Part shown: positions 1-9,767 of the stretch, one piece after another
How positions within the stretch are numbered: position 1 is the first letter of the stretch
Layout: each line of letters starts with the position of its first letter
Assembly (NCBI RefSeq): GCF_000304475.1
Contig: NC_018942.1
Location: 62,001-126,000 of the forward strand
DNA from: Kazachstania africana CBS 2517
Lineage: Eukaryota; Ascomycota; Saccharomycetes; Saccharomycetales; Saccharomycetaceae
DNA: 64,000 bases
Reading direction: 5' to 3'
Notes under the pieces: model-generated
Seen by the model: only the letters and a program-made list of their open reading frames with translations
What the model was told of the DNA's origin: nothing
Databases searched by the model: none
Made by a program: the position numbers and the translations under genes

Positions 1-346
1 TCTTACTGGTAGAAGAACTGGTTTTAGTAGTGGTGGTCTTGCTACTAGAAGAGCTAGATTTTTTAGAGGCTATGAAATAATTTTTGTTAGTATTGCAATG
101 CTCGATAAAAAAAACAATATTTGCATCTTATGGCCCTATATTCCTCAGCGAGATCAAAAAAAAAAATCTTAATTCTCTTTTCGGATGCTTCTGAAAAAGT
201 CTGTCTCTAGAAGGAGAAAGAAAATCTTTCTCTCGAAGTGAGGTACCAAAGTAAAGTTATGTTTTCGTAAAGATAAAATAACACATACCTGCTAAAACAG
301 TAGAGCTTAATAAAGCGGCTTGTAACAAAGTGGATTTGATTTGCAT
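1..346 (-). CDS. ECM33: ECM33-like GPI cell-wall protein, 5' end, spliced (partial)
   Basis: Only the first two exons' start is in the window; the gene runs off the left edge. Exon 1 (346-289) encodes a 19-residue secretion signal (starts MQIKSTLLQ, ends STVLA). The intron spans 288-70: donor GTATGT at 288-283, perfect branch site TACTAAC at 92-86, acceptor ATAG ending at 70. Exon 2 (69-1) continues in frame into a Ser/Thr/Lys-rich stretch. Ecm33 family proteins are GPI-anchored cell-wall/plasma-membrane glycoproteins needed for wall integrity, and S. cerevisiae ECM33 has an intron at this same place after the signal peptide. SLM4 is the divergent neighbour here and in S. cerevisiae. The ohnologue PST1 is the alternative name. 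Identity rests on signal, intron position and synteny; the conserved domain lies outside the window. Confidence 0.68.
70..288 (-). other. Spliceosomal intron of ECM33-like gene
   Basis: A 219-nt intron with the canonical yeast donor GTATGT, a perfect TACTAAC branch site (92-86) and an acceptor AG 15 nt downstream of the branch site. It interrupts an Ala codon (G|CC) right after the signal peptide. The splice restores an open frame on both sides. Confidence 0.75.
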
Positions 347-1698
347 TTTATAAAGGTTTTATTGGAGTGTACAAAAATTGTTCCTTGATGAAATAATAAT
401 TGTTTGGACTGGTTTTAAGAAACGAGTGATTCGGTGATCTTTTGTACTTAGATTAATGGAAAACGGTTAACACAAGAATGGTAGTATACTGTTTTAATTT
501 CTTCCTTTGAAATAGAATATAAAAGCCCTCGTTACACCTATGATAGACAAAGGATACATTTCAAAAAGAGGAAGACATAGACTCAAGATCGGTTGAAAAC
601 AATTTTCAGTTTATATAGTACCGTCGATTATGAGGCTATCTGGAAAATTTTTCTTGCTTAGAAAGCGAGTGAAGGATGCGAAGAAAAGGTGGAACTCCAT
701 CGAGGAAAAAAGCGCTCTTATTTTTTTTACTGCGTCTTCGTCTTTTTTGTTGTCATTGCTCGTACCTTTCGGAAGTGTTCTTTCCCGTTATTGTGATTAG
801 CGTGCCTTCCTTTTGTTCCAGAAGGAATCGTTGTGGTGGGAAGGAAAATGCGAGAAAACGACGCGGGTTGTTTTCCTGTGAAGGAAAACCTTCTTGATCA
901 ATTTGGAAAGACTCAAGTTCTTCTCTTTCCGCTGAATGTAAAGGTCGACTGACGGCTGGTGGGCATGGTAGTATTGGATAGTCGCCTCAAGGTGTCATTT
1001 TTGCCACTTTTAGGGAAGGAACTTCGCGTTTTCCATAACTTAAATGCATCACTTTCCTCTTTTGTAGAGGACAATTAGTCGCGATTCCATATGCAGAGAT
1101 CCTAACTTTGCGAGAGTGCCAAGACGCATGTAAGTAGTAAACATTCTGGCACAGAAGTGGGAGCCAAGTCGGCACGCGTTTAGGATGGTGGAGAGGAAAA
1201 GGAAGGCGCTAAGATTCGTGCTTACATTTTTCTTGTAGAGCCAAACTGGTAAACAAGTTGAAAGTAATTTAGTCATAATAGATACCTTTCCCTTTTTCTC
1301 CCTCAATAGGTCAAACTATAAGTATCATGATTTCTTGGGGACATATTTACGGAACTCTATAACATATACACATCTGGTGCTGTACCACTCTGGACCTTTG
1401 TTTCTAGTTTTATCCGTGAACTTACTGCTCCTGTTATCGCATCTTGTAATACACAAGGGCATATTAAAATGCTCTAAAAAGAACCTCATCCAAAAGCTCG
1501 AACTCCAAGATAGGCATCACCTGAAGATCACCAACTAAAATACACCTCTTGTCATTTCACATAAATGTCAGAAAAGTACACCCACACACACTATATAGCA
1601 TCTTCTTAAGAAAAGAAGTGATTTATAACGTGGTGGATTTTCTGTTTTGGAATTGACAATGACGATCGATCACAGAAAAAGATAGCTACATACATAGG
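347..1698. other. Divergent intergenic region ECM33/SLM4
   Basis: About 1.35 kb without a convincing gene; small open frames here lack yeast-like composition. It must hold the promoters of both flanking genes. Visible: an MCB-type ACGCGT at 1174-1179 and a Rap1-like site at 1578-1590 close to SLM4. No RNA gene was recognised. Confidence 0.6.
1578..1597 (+). promoter_or_regulatory. Rap1-like site followed by TATA, upstream of SLM4
   Basis: ACACCCACACACA at 1578-1590 fits the consensus ACACCCRYACAYM at every position, and a TATATA run follows at once. It lies about 110 nt before the SLM4 ATG. Function is inferred from the match only. Confidence 0.4.
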
Positions 1699-2178
1699 AT
1701 GATAGACTCTGCCAATGTCAAGGCACTCCTAGAGAATACTTTGAACGGCATTTCATGCCAAAATGTGCCATTTAGAACGAACGCTCTGAGTTCATCCGTC
1801 GTCCTTTCATCAAAGAATGGCTCTATAATATCCTATGCCATAGATAATAGTAACCCTGAAAGTAGTACATCACTCAGTAATCTGAAAATGATGAGTCTTC
1901 TCAGTAAAGATAAATGGAATGATGACGAAAGTCAGCCATCGGAACAAACAACAAAAAGTTGCTATCAATATCAATGGAACGCTAAGGGTACTGGCTACAA
2001 GACAAGGATATATACGTACGAAATAGAAGAATTACATTCATGTCTAGCGCAAATACCCGGAAGTGATCTGATATTACTCTTCGTTGCTGACAGCTCATTC
2101 CCATACGGTCTTCTTGTCCTGAAGATGAAGCAAGCCTTACTGGCATTTCATGATATGTACGGATATAAATTGGGTTGA
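1699..2178 (+). CDS. SLM4: EGO complex subunit Ego3/Slm4
   Basis: 159 aa, close to the 162 aa of S. cerevisiae Slm4/Ego3. Along with Ego1/Meh1, Ego2 and the Gtr GTPases it forms the vacuolar EGO complex (Ragulator-like) that signals amino-acid sufficiency to TORC1 and supports microautophagy. Recognised by an N-terminal KALLENTL segment, LKMMSLLSKDKW in the middle, then TRIYTYEIEELHSC, DLILLF and a C-terminal SFPYGLLVLKM...GYKLG, a roadblock-like fold read from end to end. Start is the first ATG. DBF4 begins only 93 nt downstream on the same strand, so the SLM4 terminator and DBF4 promoter are squeezed together. Divergent from the ECM33-like gene, as in S. cerevisiae. Confidence 0.93.
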   Translation: MIDSANVKALLENTLNGISCQNVPFRTNALSSSVVLSSKNGSIISYAIDNSNPESSTSLSNLKMMSLLSKDKWNDDESQPSEQTTKSCYQYQWNAKGTGYKTRIYTYEIEELHSCLAQIPGSDLILLFVADSSFPYGLLVLKMKQALLAFHDMYGYKLG

Positions 2179-2271
2179 AAGAAAAAAAAAATTGAAAAAT
2201 CCTCGAAGAGTATATAGCTAATGTTTGATGCAGACAATCCAACTATATAACTATATAACCTTTAATGAGCG

Positions 2272-3555
2272 ATGGAAATTGAGGTAGATTGTACAAACAC
2301 GCTGAAGAGCGATAGTATTTTGGAAAATTTAGTAAGGTCATCTACCGTAGCAGGATCAAATAAAGAAAAAAGTCTGGCCGGTTCAGTTTTGGCTAACAAT
2401 AATAGTAAAAAATCTACAAAGTGGGACAAGTTACTCTCGTTTCAGGAAGAGTGGAAAATTAAGTTTAAGAACGGGGTAAAGATATTCTTTGATAACAATT
2501 CGTTAGCATCGAAGAACAGAAATCTAGTGCAACAATTGAACAAGAAAGGTGCATATTTCCAAAAAAAGTTTCGTCTGCTAGGTGCTAACGTAGTTCCTTA
2601 CCTTGAAGAAAATGTAGAAGTTGTGATATCCGAGCGATCTTCGAGCAATATAACTAACTTTCGTGCCCACATGAAGGTATGGGATTATAATAAGCTTGAA
2701 AGATTCTTCCAAAACTTGGATACTGATTTAACGCACCTGATAGAAAATAGTGATGAGACGTTTGATTTTATTGAATATTTCGAAACTTCTCCTCACATTT
2801 ACATGTTCGATACACTTCAAAGATACAGGCCCTTAATATGTAGGAAATGGGAAGTCAGCTTTTTAAATAAATCAAAAGTACCTCCCTATCCAACTTTAAA
2901 GCACGGAACTTATGGCAGATGTCCCTTTATTGGTGATATGAGTGTCAATGAAAATGCTCCTGAAAGAATAACAAAGAGGTATAATCGTGATAAATCAAAT
3001 GAAAACCTAGCGTTGAGATTGAGGAAGATATTTTCAAAATCAGCTAAGCCAGATATCAATAGAATTAATTCACCTAAACTTATAATTATTCCCAATAATC
3101 ATTTAAATTCTAAGATATCTTTTAATGACTTGGATAAAATGATATTGAAGAGGGCCAATACGGTTGAGATACAATACAAAAGTTTTACAGAAGGTTTCGA
3201 CAATCCACTTGCACAGAATAATCAGATAGATGAATCCTTATCGAGCATGGATACTATAGATACCGAGGAAACGATTCCAACATTGGATATATCCTACCAA
3301 CCTCGTTCAGACCTGAAGAGCGTAGACGAAAGAGCAAGCCAGGACAACTCTGCTTTGGCTGATGAGAATCTTGCAAACAATTCCAAAATATTTTTGGAAA
3401 AGGCTAATATAAAAATGTGTGAAAATTGTCAGATTAGATTTGATAAGATTCATTTTAATAGTCACGTCGCATCTCAGACACATCAAGAATTTTCTAGCAA
3501 TGACAGTAATTTTATAGAAATAGACAGTTTGATATCGAAAATCAAGAATAAATGA
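2272..3555 (+). CDS. DBF4: Dbf4, regulatory subunit of Dbf4-dependent kinase
   Basis: 427 aa, shorter than S. cerevisiae Dbf4 (about 700 aa). It activates the Cdc7 kinase that fires replication origins by phosphorylating Mcm2-7. Three family blocks are visible: an N-terminal BRCT-like region (about residues 60-165, with WKIKFKNGVKIFFD and KVWDYNKLERFFQNLD), motif M (about 205-225, with GRCPFIGD, Cdc7 binding) and a C-terminal motif C zinc finger (about 381-410, CENC then H-x5-H). The family ending NFIEIDSLISK is present. The lost length lies in the disordered linker between motifs M and C. In S. cerevisiae DBF4 is on chromosome IV near PST1, the ohnologue of ECM33, so its place here fits a post-duplication mosaic. 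Confidence 0.93.
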   Translation: MEIEVDCTNTLKSDSILENLVRSSTVAGSNKEKSLAGSVLANNNSKKSTKWDKLLSFQEEWKIKFKNGVKIFFDNNSLASKNRNLVQQLNKKGAYFQKKFRLLGANVVPYLEENVEVVISERSSSNITNFRAHMKVWDYNKLERFFQNLDTDLTHLIENSDETFDFIEYFETSPHIYMFDTLQRYRPLICRKWEVSFLNKSKVPPYPTLKHGTYGRCPFIGDMSVNENAPERITKRYNRDKSNENLALRLRKIFSKSAKPDINRINSPKLIIIPNNHLNSKISFNDLDKMILKRANTVEIQYKSFTEGFDNPLAQNNQIDESLSSMDTIDTEETIPTLDISYQPRSDLKSVDERASQDNSALADENLANNSKIFLEKANIKMCENCQIRFDKIHFNSHVASQTHQEFSSNDSNFIEIDSLISKIKNK

Positions 3556-3837
3556 AAATTTTTATGAACTAATTTTCAAGTATGGGAAACCATAATAGAG
3601 CAGTACTATGCTTATATATTTACTTTACTCTATTTTTGCTATAATTTCGACTACAAAGCAAATGCTAATTTCCAACATAAGGCCTGCTTATAAGTTGAAA
3701 CATTATTATTATATTTTGAAACGCTCGCCGAAAAAATAAATCCTTGATTACTAAATTGTCCAGTTTATTTTAATATTATTACGAAAAGAATAGATATAGT
3801 TATAAAAAGTCCTGCTTTGAATCCATATATCTACGAG

Positions 3838-5022
3838 TTACTCGAGTCGTTCACCTGATATAGCAGTAGGTATTTGGGTATCATTAATGGAGAAGTTACT
3901 TTCAAGGGTATCTCCAGCGCAGATGTTTGAGTTGTCATTAGCCTGGCTATGGGGAAATAGTTGTTTTGAAGTTGGTTTTTGAAGGGTTATTTCACCGCTT
4001 GGTAACACATAGACACCAGAACTTAATTTGAAGTGAAGCTTGTAATGCCTCAACATGTTTGATTTAGCATTGAATGATTTTTGACAATTACTAAATGGAC
4101 ACTGGTAAGGCTTGTAGCCAGTGTGGATGTTCATATGTGTACTCAGTGAAGATGGTCTCTTAAACCTTTTACTACAAACTTTGCAACAGTACTTGACCTT
4201 GTCAGTGCTTGGAGAAATTTCTAAATCTTGGATAGACTTCTTTTCATTTTGTTGTGTAGATGCAGTGTACCTCCCTTTTGTTGGCAATGAAGACACCTCA
4301 GAGGGTGGAGAGATTGGGAAGTACGAAGTGTTCTTTTTCACTTTGGAAGAATTAGATTTTTTAGAGGATAACTTTTTTAGAGAAGGAGAAAGAAAAGGAG
4401 TATTCAGAGAGGTAAGATTGCTTTTTGGTGTATTCAGATTGGTATTATTGATTACTCGAGCAACTTTCATAGTTGGAGTGATAGCTGCGGCAAACTGCCT
4501 GTGTTGATGCTTTGTGGTTGTATAATTTGAAACTTTAGGGTGTGCTGATGGAGTTAATTGAGAAGAGCTTTCAAAAGCCGTTGGGTCAGATTCTCTTCTT
4601 TTTGAGAAATAAGGCAACATTGGCACAGAGCCTTCTGTGTATCTTCTCGTCAAGAAATACTCATCAGATATAAAGTCACTATCATCCAATAACCTACTGT
4701 ACACATCAGCTGAAGAGTCAAATTTAGTGATTTGGCTCAATGGTGTATAGCTTTGTTGGGTAAAAGTATTAAAATGGACTTGTACAGATTCTTCAGGAGG
4801 CTTGGACTCTGTCTTCTGTAGAAGTAGATCATCAGGGTCAGAAGACGAACTGTCAGTTTTATTAAAATTTGACATCATTGTGTAGAAATTGGTGAAACTG
4901 TTATTGAAAGTTTGACTATTTAAATTTTCATCTTCCAATGAAGCCAATAAATCGTATTGATTATTATTTTGGTTGTTGATACTATTAAACGAGTACTTTT
5001 GGTAAATTTCTCTGTCCTGCAT
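3838..5022 (-). CDS. Two-finger C2H2 transcription factor, orthologue not assigned
   Basis: 394 aa. Two adjacent C2H2 fingers lie at about residues 277-333 (first with CKVCSKRFKRPSSLSTH, second of C-x4-C type with FNAKSNMLRHYKLH). The N-terminal two thirds are low-complexity, rich in Asn, Ser and Thr with acidic patches, typical of a yeast activation or interaction region; a basic Ser/Lys stretch (LKKLSSKKSNSSK) precedes the fingers. Likely a nuclear sequence-specific DNA-binding protein. The finger sequence differs from Nrg1/2 and Msn2/4; it could be related to the Cmr3/YPR015C group, but I cannot confirm that. Convergent with DBF4 (3' ends 282 nt apart). A 3.7-kb gap lies upstream. Confidence 0.85.
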   Translation of the reverse strand: MQDREIYQKYSFNSINNQNNNQYDLLASLEDENLNSQTFNNSFTNFYTMMSNFNKTDSSSSDPDDLLLQKTESKPPEESVQVHFNTFTQQSYTPLSQITKFDSSADVYSRLLDDSDFISDEYFLTRRYTEGSVPMLPYFSKRRESDPTAFESSSQLTPSAHPKVSNYTTTKHQHRQFAAAITPTMKVARVINNTNLNTPKSNLTSLNTPFLSPSLKKLSSKKSNSSKVKKNTSYFPISPPSEVSSLPTKGRYTASTQQNEKKSIQDLEISPSTDKVKYCCKVCSKRFKRPSSLSTHMNIHTGYKPYQCPFSNCQKSFNAKSNMLRHYKLHFKLSSGVYVLPSGEITLQKPTSKQLFPHSQANDNSNICAGDTLESNFSINDTQIPTAISGERLE

Positions 5023-5963
5023 GATACAATATAATAGTGAAAATCGTTGGAAAAATATAGATGAGAATATGAAGTTGTTTACTAACTAGAAAAAAACTTG
5101 TCTTTGCCTAATTATTTTGTTTTTATATAATATAATGAAGCCTGAATGTCTTAAATTTTAGAAGAAACCAGGAAAAGAACCTAGCGATAAGAAATGACGA
5201 TAAATGCTGACATATGCTGTTTATATATAATTTGTAACCAGCTTAAAGTAAGAGAGTAATTCCAGTAATCTTGAATATTGTGCCTCGAGGAAAAGTTGCT
5301 TGGAAAATATGGAATTAGACTCAGGGAACGTACATGTTCCGAAAAGATTAGGAAACAACTTAAAAACGTTAAAATGTAGCACAAGCAGACATCGCCTACA
5401 GAAAACGACGCAAAGAATAGATTAGTTTATCATTTCTTTCAGTTCTAGACACTCGAAATAGTAATAATTTAGTAATTTTGCTATTTCCGCCTGAAATTTG
5501 AAGCCGTCGCTAAAAAACCCGTTAGAAAATTGAAAATGTTCAACAGGGTACGGGCGTGACTTATTCGACCGCGGACAACACATATGAAAATTTGACTTTG
5601 TCGCTGAGAAACCGACGGACAACGTAATTGAGATTTCACATATGGACATTTCCCATTCCAGGCGGCTCCAATAAACAACCTGTAGGACAGATTACTCCGT
5701 TTTTTAAATTTTCTCGTAGACTATATTTGGTTGGTTTATCAAATTTTGAAATAAGGAACTTAACGTATATCAGTAAAACGCAGAACAAATTTGGATACTG
5801 AGAGAAGCATCTTAGAAATCTCTGAGATATGTAAACTTCGCAAGGGTTGTACTCTTTCCCCTCCTCCGTTTGATAGCTAACTGTGTCAATTTTGTACAGG
5901 CGGGCTGGGACGTTCTAATCCAAGAATATAATTGAGTATATAGTATTCAACCTCTACGATTCC

Positions 5964-5986
5964 GGGGAGGGGGAGGGGGTTGAGGG
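5964..5986 (+). repeat. G-run cluster (potential G-quadruplex)
   Basis: Four G runs of 4, 5, 5 and 3, separated by A, A and TTGA. This meets the usual G3+N1-7 pattern on the plus strand and stands out in AT-rich surroundings. It also contains overlapping AGGGG (STRE-type) cores. It sits about 0.95 kb upstream of the C2H2 gene start. Confidence 0.6.
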
Positions 5987-6358
5987 TGAATGAAAAGTTA
6001 CGTTAGCAGTACAACTAACTGTTCATACTGCTACCGTTTCTGATTCAAAACGTTCCTCTCGATTAATTGATGGCTGGATATACACAGATTTTCTGTTCCT
6101 ATGTGTGTCTTTGCGCTCCGTTTCCGAGAGGATGATTACTTGAGTGGAACAAACATGTCTTATTTTTGAGGGTGACATCCCCTTTGTTTTCCTTCCTCTT
6201 TATCGCATTTCTGTGTCAAACAACGCACCACCGAAAGAAAAGTTCTGCTTAGCGTCGTCCGTCCGGACTTCAGCCACAGTAAATTCTTTGAGAAAAAGAG
6301 CACAATTCCAAAATTCGCATGCAAGTTTCCCTTTCATTTTTACAGAGATAAGTCAGCG

Positions 6359-6366
6359 TGACGTCA
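6359..6366. promoter_or_regulatory. CRE palindrome (ATF/CREB-type site)
   Basis: A perfect TGACGTCA palindrome, the site type bound by Sko1 and Aca1/Cst6 bZIP factors in yeast. It is isolated in a gene-free interval, about 1.3 kb from the nearest start codon, so a role is speculative. Confidence 0.3.
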
Positions 6367-8708
6367 ATCGCACAAAAATAATGCTGACTGAGATTTTGGT
6401 AGAGAGAAGATTTGGCTTATGTAACAAACCCTTCTCAAAGTATTGGGGTACGGTAATTTAAGTATTATTCATATGAAAAATATAATAATGGGCAAACCTT
6501 CTGTAATCGGACTTTTAATGAAGTTTAAGAATATTTACAAAAGAAAGGACAATTCAAGCAAAGCATTGTCCGTTAAACTATTATCATTAAAATTAGCCTA
6601 TTGGTTCTGTCTGAAAATTCTCACATTTTTTGTGCAAGATTTGAAGAGCCAGGAACACAACAACTACAATTATACACCGGGGTTTTCTTGCTTTATTGTT
6701 CTTCTACGTTTAATGGCAAAAACTGCATATTTACTAATCGACTTGGTACCCTACTACAAATATTCTCTTTTACTTTTCCTTCAAGGATAGAAGGGCTGGA
6801 AATTCTTTATCCTATTTGCCTTGATATAAAGGTGCTATAAAAATCTCGATATATATATATCGGTATTTATCTTGCAATACTCCTATATAGTTAGAAGATA
6901 CAAATAAGTAGACCACGCTGAGGGGAAAAGAGGGCGCATGGAAACCCTCTCCCTTCCATTAGTTTGAAGATGAAAATGATAGTTGTTCCAGCATCTCAAT
7001 AGTATTTTCTATCATAAATGAAAAACATAAGCAATATGCGCAAGCAAAAGAGTACATAACTTCTACATTCTTTACTAAACGCATGCAAATATTAATTTAT
7101 CGAATACACATGCAAGTCAACAAGATTTATCGAAACAGTGGATATCTGAAGAGATCTGTTACGTAACCTATTTCATCATCCCGATGATCTCACTCGAGGC
7201 TTTCTCTTTTCCGACAAACTTATTTTCTGTAGTTTTTAAGTTCGCTCATCTCATCTGCATTTATGAAGGAAAAACCTCATTCCAAGCAAAACCGTTCATA
7301 ATGATCCAAATGGTTAATGAGATTCATGATAAGGGAACATTTTTAGGAAATTTTCTACGGACTTTTCTCCGAATACATGCACTGACCTTGAGAAAATAGT
7401 GCATTCTGTAAAAGATAGCAGAACAGTGTTACCTTGCACAACATTGTTAGGTGACATTGTTATAAAACGTTAGTGCGTTCCAATTCCTGAATTATAATAG
7501 AACTTGTCTTTGCTAGTCCTTTTAACTTCTCGAGCGTAATCATGGTCATTATCCCTTTTCAATTTTAAACTTTCTTATGTAATAACTATGATTGCTCACA
7601 AAATCATTAGATTATTGTTATCTCGAAAATTTCGAATTTTAGTAAAATCCAGAGTAACGACGCAGAGAACTGACCGTTCTGAAGGAAACATCGTACCAGC
7701 AAAGAAAAGTTAAAATGTCAAAAAAAATGTGGTTACCGTAGGAAGAACTCAGCTTTTAAAAATAATGTCTCAAAATGGCAGTTACTTGTGCCTAGAAAAT
7801 GTAGCTCAAAGTTTGCACGTGCTCGAAAAATAGCCAGCAACGAGGATGTCACGGTATTGTCTTGTTCAAACCGTGGGTTAATTGAAGAGTAATTCCCTCT
7901 GTCATATGGAGTGAACTGTTGTGCTATTTCCTTTTTAACAATACAGCTGCTTTTGCCAAATCTTTTGTAATTAAACTCCAGCATTCTTGAGCTGACATTC
8001 TATCTACCATATGGTGGTTACGCTTATATCCAAGATGACAATGAATGCAAGATCCACAAGTAATTTGGTGTCGTCCACCGCAATTCTAGTGCTTCTACCT
8101 TTCAAAATTACCTCTTCTTCCTTCCATTTACTACGTCGAAAATCTTGTTTTATCAATATTGAAGAGGGGTGTATGTAACTTATTGCTTCTGCCTGAAGGG
8201 TGAAGCCCTTACCGCTATTTTTGAAAGAAGGTAAAAAGATAAAGGCGAATTCTTAACAGAGTACTATGGCACAATCACATACTTTATTTTTTCTTTCTAT
8301 AACCAGCGATCGCATTCTTTGAGATCTCTCGCATTGAATTGCTCGCAGTAGTTTCCAAAATTATCATAGCAAAAAGCTTGTTTGATTTCCATGGCCTTGA
8401 TTGTGCTATACAAAGCTTATCAGTTTATGTTACTTCTTCCAAAATGCAAGTACCTATAGGGTAATATCTTTGCAGCTCTGTTAGTTTCAATTATTAAAAT
8501 TTCTGTTTATGTGCACTGCCTAGGGTCTTCTCTAATGTTGTCACATAGTTGCATACATTGTCTAACACATGTCGTCATTGCCAACAAAATGGCTTGAATC
8601 TGAAATATGTATGATCTAGTAAATATAATAAAACATGTGAATTTTTTATGCTATTCTTAATATGTAAGTAAACAAAAGATCTCTGATTCTACCTTGAATC
8701 ATTTTTTT

Positions 8709-9767
8709 TCAAGTAACATCGACATACAGTGAGTTCAAATCAATTTCATTACACTCAACATAATGCTTGAAATAATTTTCATAAAACCCATCAATCAGAC
8801 TTCTATCGCGTTTTTGAGTTAAGGTGAATTTTTCATATTCTGCTTTTTCATCTTTAATCTTGTCATCTCGAAGTAAGTTTATCGTCTTGAAAAAGTCAAC
8901 ATCATTTGAGGCTGAAAGATCCAAGATTTCATCATATTCACACCATCCTAATCGAATCCACATATAGCAACTGGGGCACTTCACATGGGTCCTTCTATTG
9001 CCAGTATTGAACTTAAAAGAGTAGAAAAGATCCGGTAATGGTAGCAATTCAAAAATTATTACAGTATCCCATGAGGATTGTTGAAAGAAGAGTGTCTTCT
9101 GCATCGGTTCATTCGGATCTTTCAATTTTGTTATTATGCCATGTGAGAAAAGCAAATGTTTGAAGTAGAACCGAAAGTCAAGCCAATTTTTTCCCACACA
9201 AAATCTGCACAACACTTCTTTCGTTTCACTATCTTGTGTTTTTCTAAGATACCTATATGAAATCCAATCAATATTTTCCATTGTTATGGTATCACATGGA
9301 GAGTCAGAGGAGTTCATGTCCCTAAAAAGCTCGAAACCGCCTGTGCTGTAGTTTTCTTTCAACCACTTTGGTATAATATGGTGCTGAAAACTTCTGGGTG
9401 GAATGAAAAGAGATTTGCCTTGATCCTTTTCGTGTTTACATATCATAGACTTTTCGTTGAAAAGCTTAAATATTGACTGGCTCAAAGCCTTTTCATCAGC
9501 TTTCAATGAAAATTTTCTCTTATGTATCGTACTGGCATTAGAGTTGGAATTAGAGTTCGAAATATTGGTGCAGTCATTAAAAACTCTACATAATGAAGCT
9601 GTTGTAGAAGATATTCTGGAACTGGGTACTGAATGTGGGCGCGAACTGTGTTCTGCTGCTAATGCTTTTTGCAAAGGCACAAATGGCGTTGTATCATCTA
9701 TCCAGCAATTTAAGTCGTCACTAGCAATCCTATGATCAGGTACAAAGGTATACGAATAGATAACCAT
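8709..9767 (-). CDS. Putative transcription regulator with Rua1_C-like zinc-binding C-terminus
   Basis: 352 aa, ATG at 9767. The first ~130 residues are Ser/Asn-rich and poorly structured (an SNSNSNSN run). The C-terminal half holds two Cys/His clusters: CRFC followed by a H-x6-H pattern in FKHLLFSHGI (about residues 186-212), and CPSCYMWIRLGWCEYDE followed by YFKHYVEC (about 262-340). This spacing, including the SHGI after the first cluster, resembles the C-terminal domain of the Ustilago regulator Rua1 (Rua1_C/DUF4451). Assignment is from pattern memory only. Long gaps of 3.7 and 2.1 kb lie on either side. No S. cerevisiae orthologue is assigned; it may be lineage-restricted. Confidence 0.72.
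   Translation of the reverse strand: MVIYSYTFVPDHRIASDDLNCWIDDTTPFVPLQKALAAEHSSRPHSVPSSRISSTTASLCRVFNDCTNISNSNSNSNASTIHKRKFSLKADEKALSQSIFKLFNEKSMICKHEKDQGKSLFIPPRSFQHHIIPKWLKENYSTGGFELFRDMNSSDSPCDTITMENIDWISYRYLRKTQDSETKEVLCRFCVGKNWLDFRFYFKHLLFSHGIITKLKDPNEPMQKTLFFQQSSWDTVIIFELLPLPDLFYSFKFNTGNRRTHVKCPSCYMWIRLGWCEYDEILDLSASNDVDFFKTINLLRDDKIKDEKAEYEKFTLTQKRDRSLIDGFYENYFKHYVECNEIDLNSLYVDVT

Larger units (their letters stand above)
5023..8708. other. 3.7-kb gene-free interval upstream of the C2H2 gene
   Basis: The longest gap in the window. Open frames of up to 115 codons exist on both strands but have no recognisable domain and several lack an ATG. Visible signals: a G-rich run at 5964-5986, a palindromic CRE (TGACGTCA) at 6359-6366 and a TA-dinucleotide run near 6848-6860. 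It may be an extended regulatory region of the C2H2 gene, a decayed gene or a non-coding transcript; the sequence does not decide. Confidence 0.5.

Noticed and set aside
676..897. 73-codon Arg/Lys-rich open frame
   Set aside because: Low-complexity A/G-rich DNA in a divergent promoter, no similarity to known small yeast proteins.
6144..6840. Overlapping plus-strand open frames of 79-115 codons
   Set aside because: No ATG in suitable position for some, no family resemblance, and inconsistent frames; treated as chance in the 3.7-kb gap.
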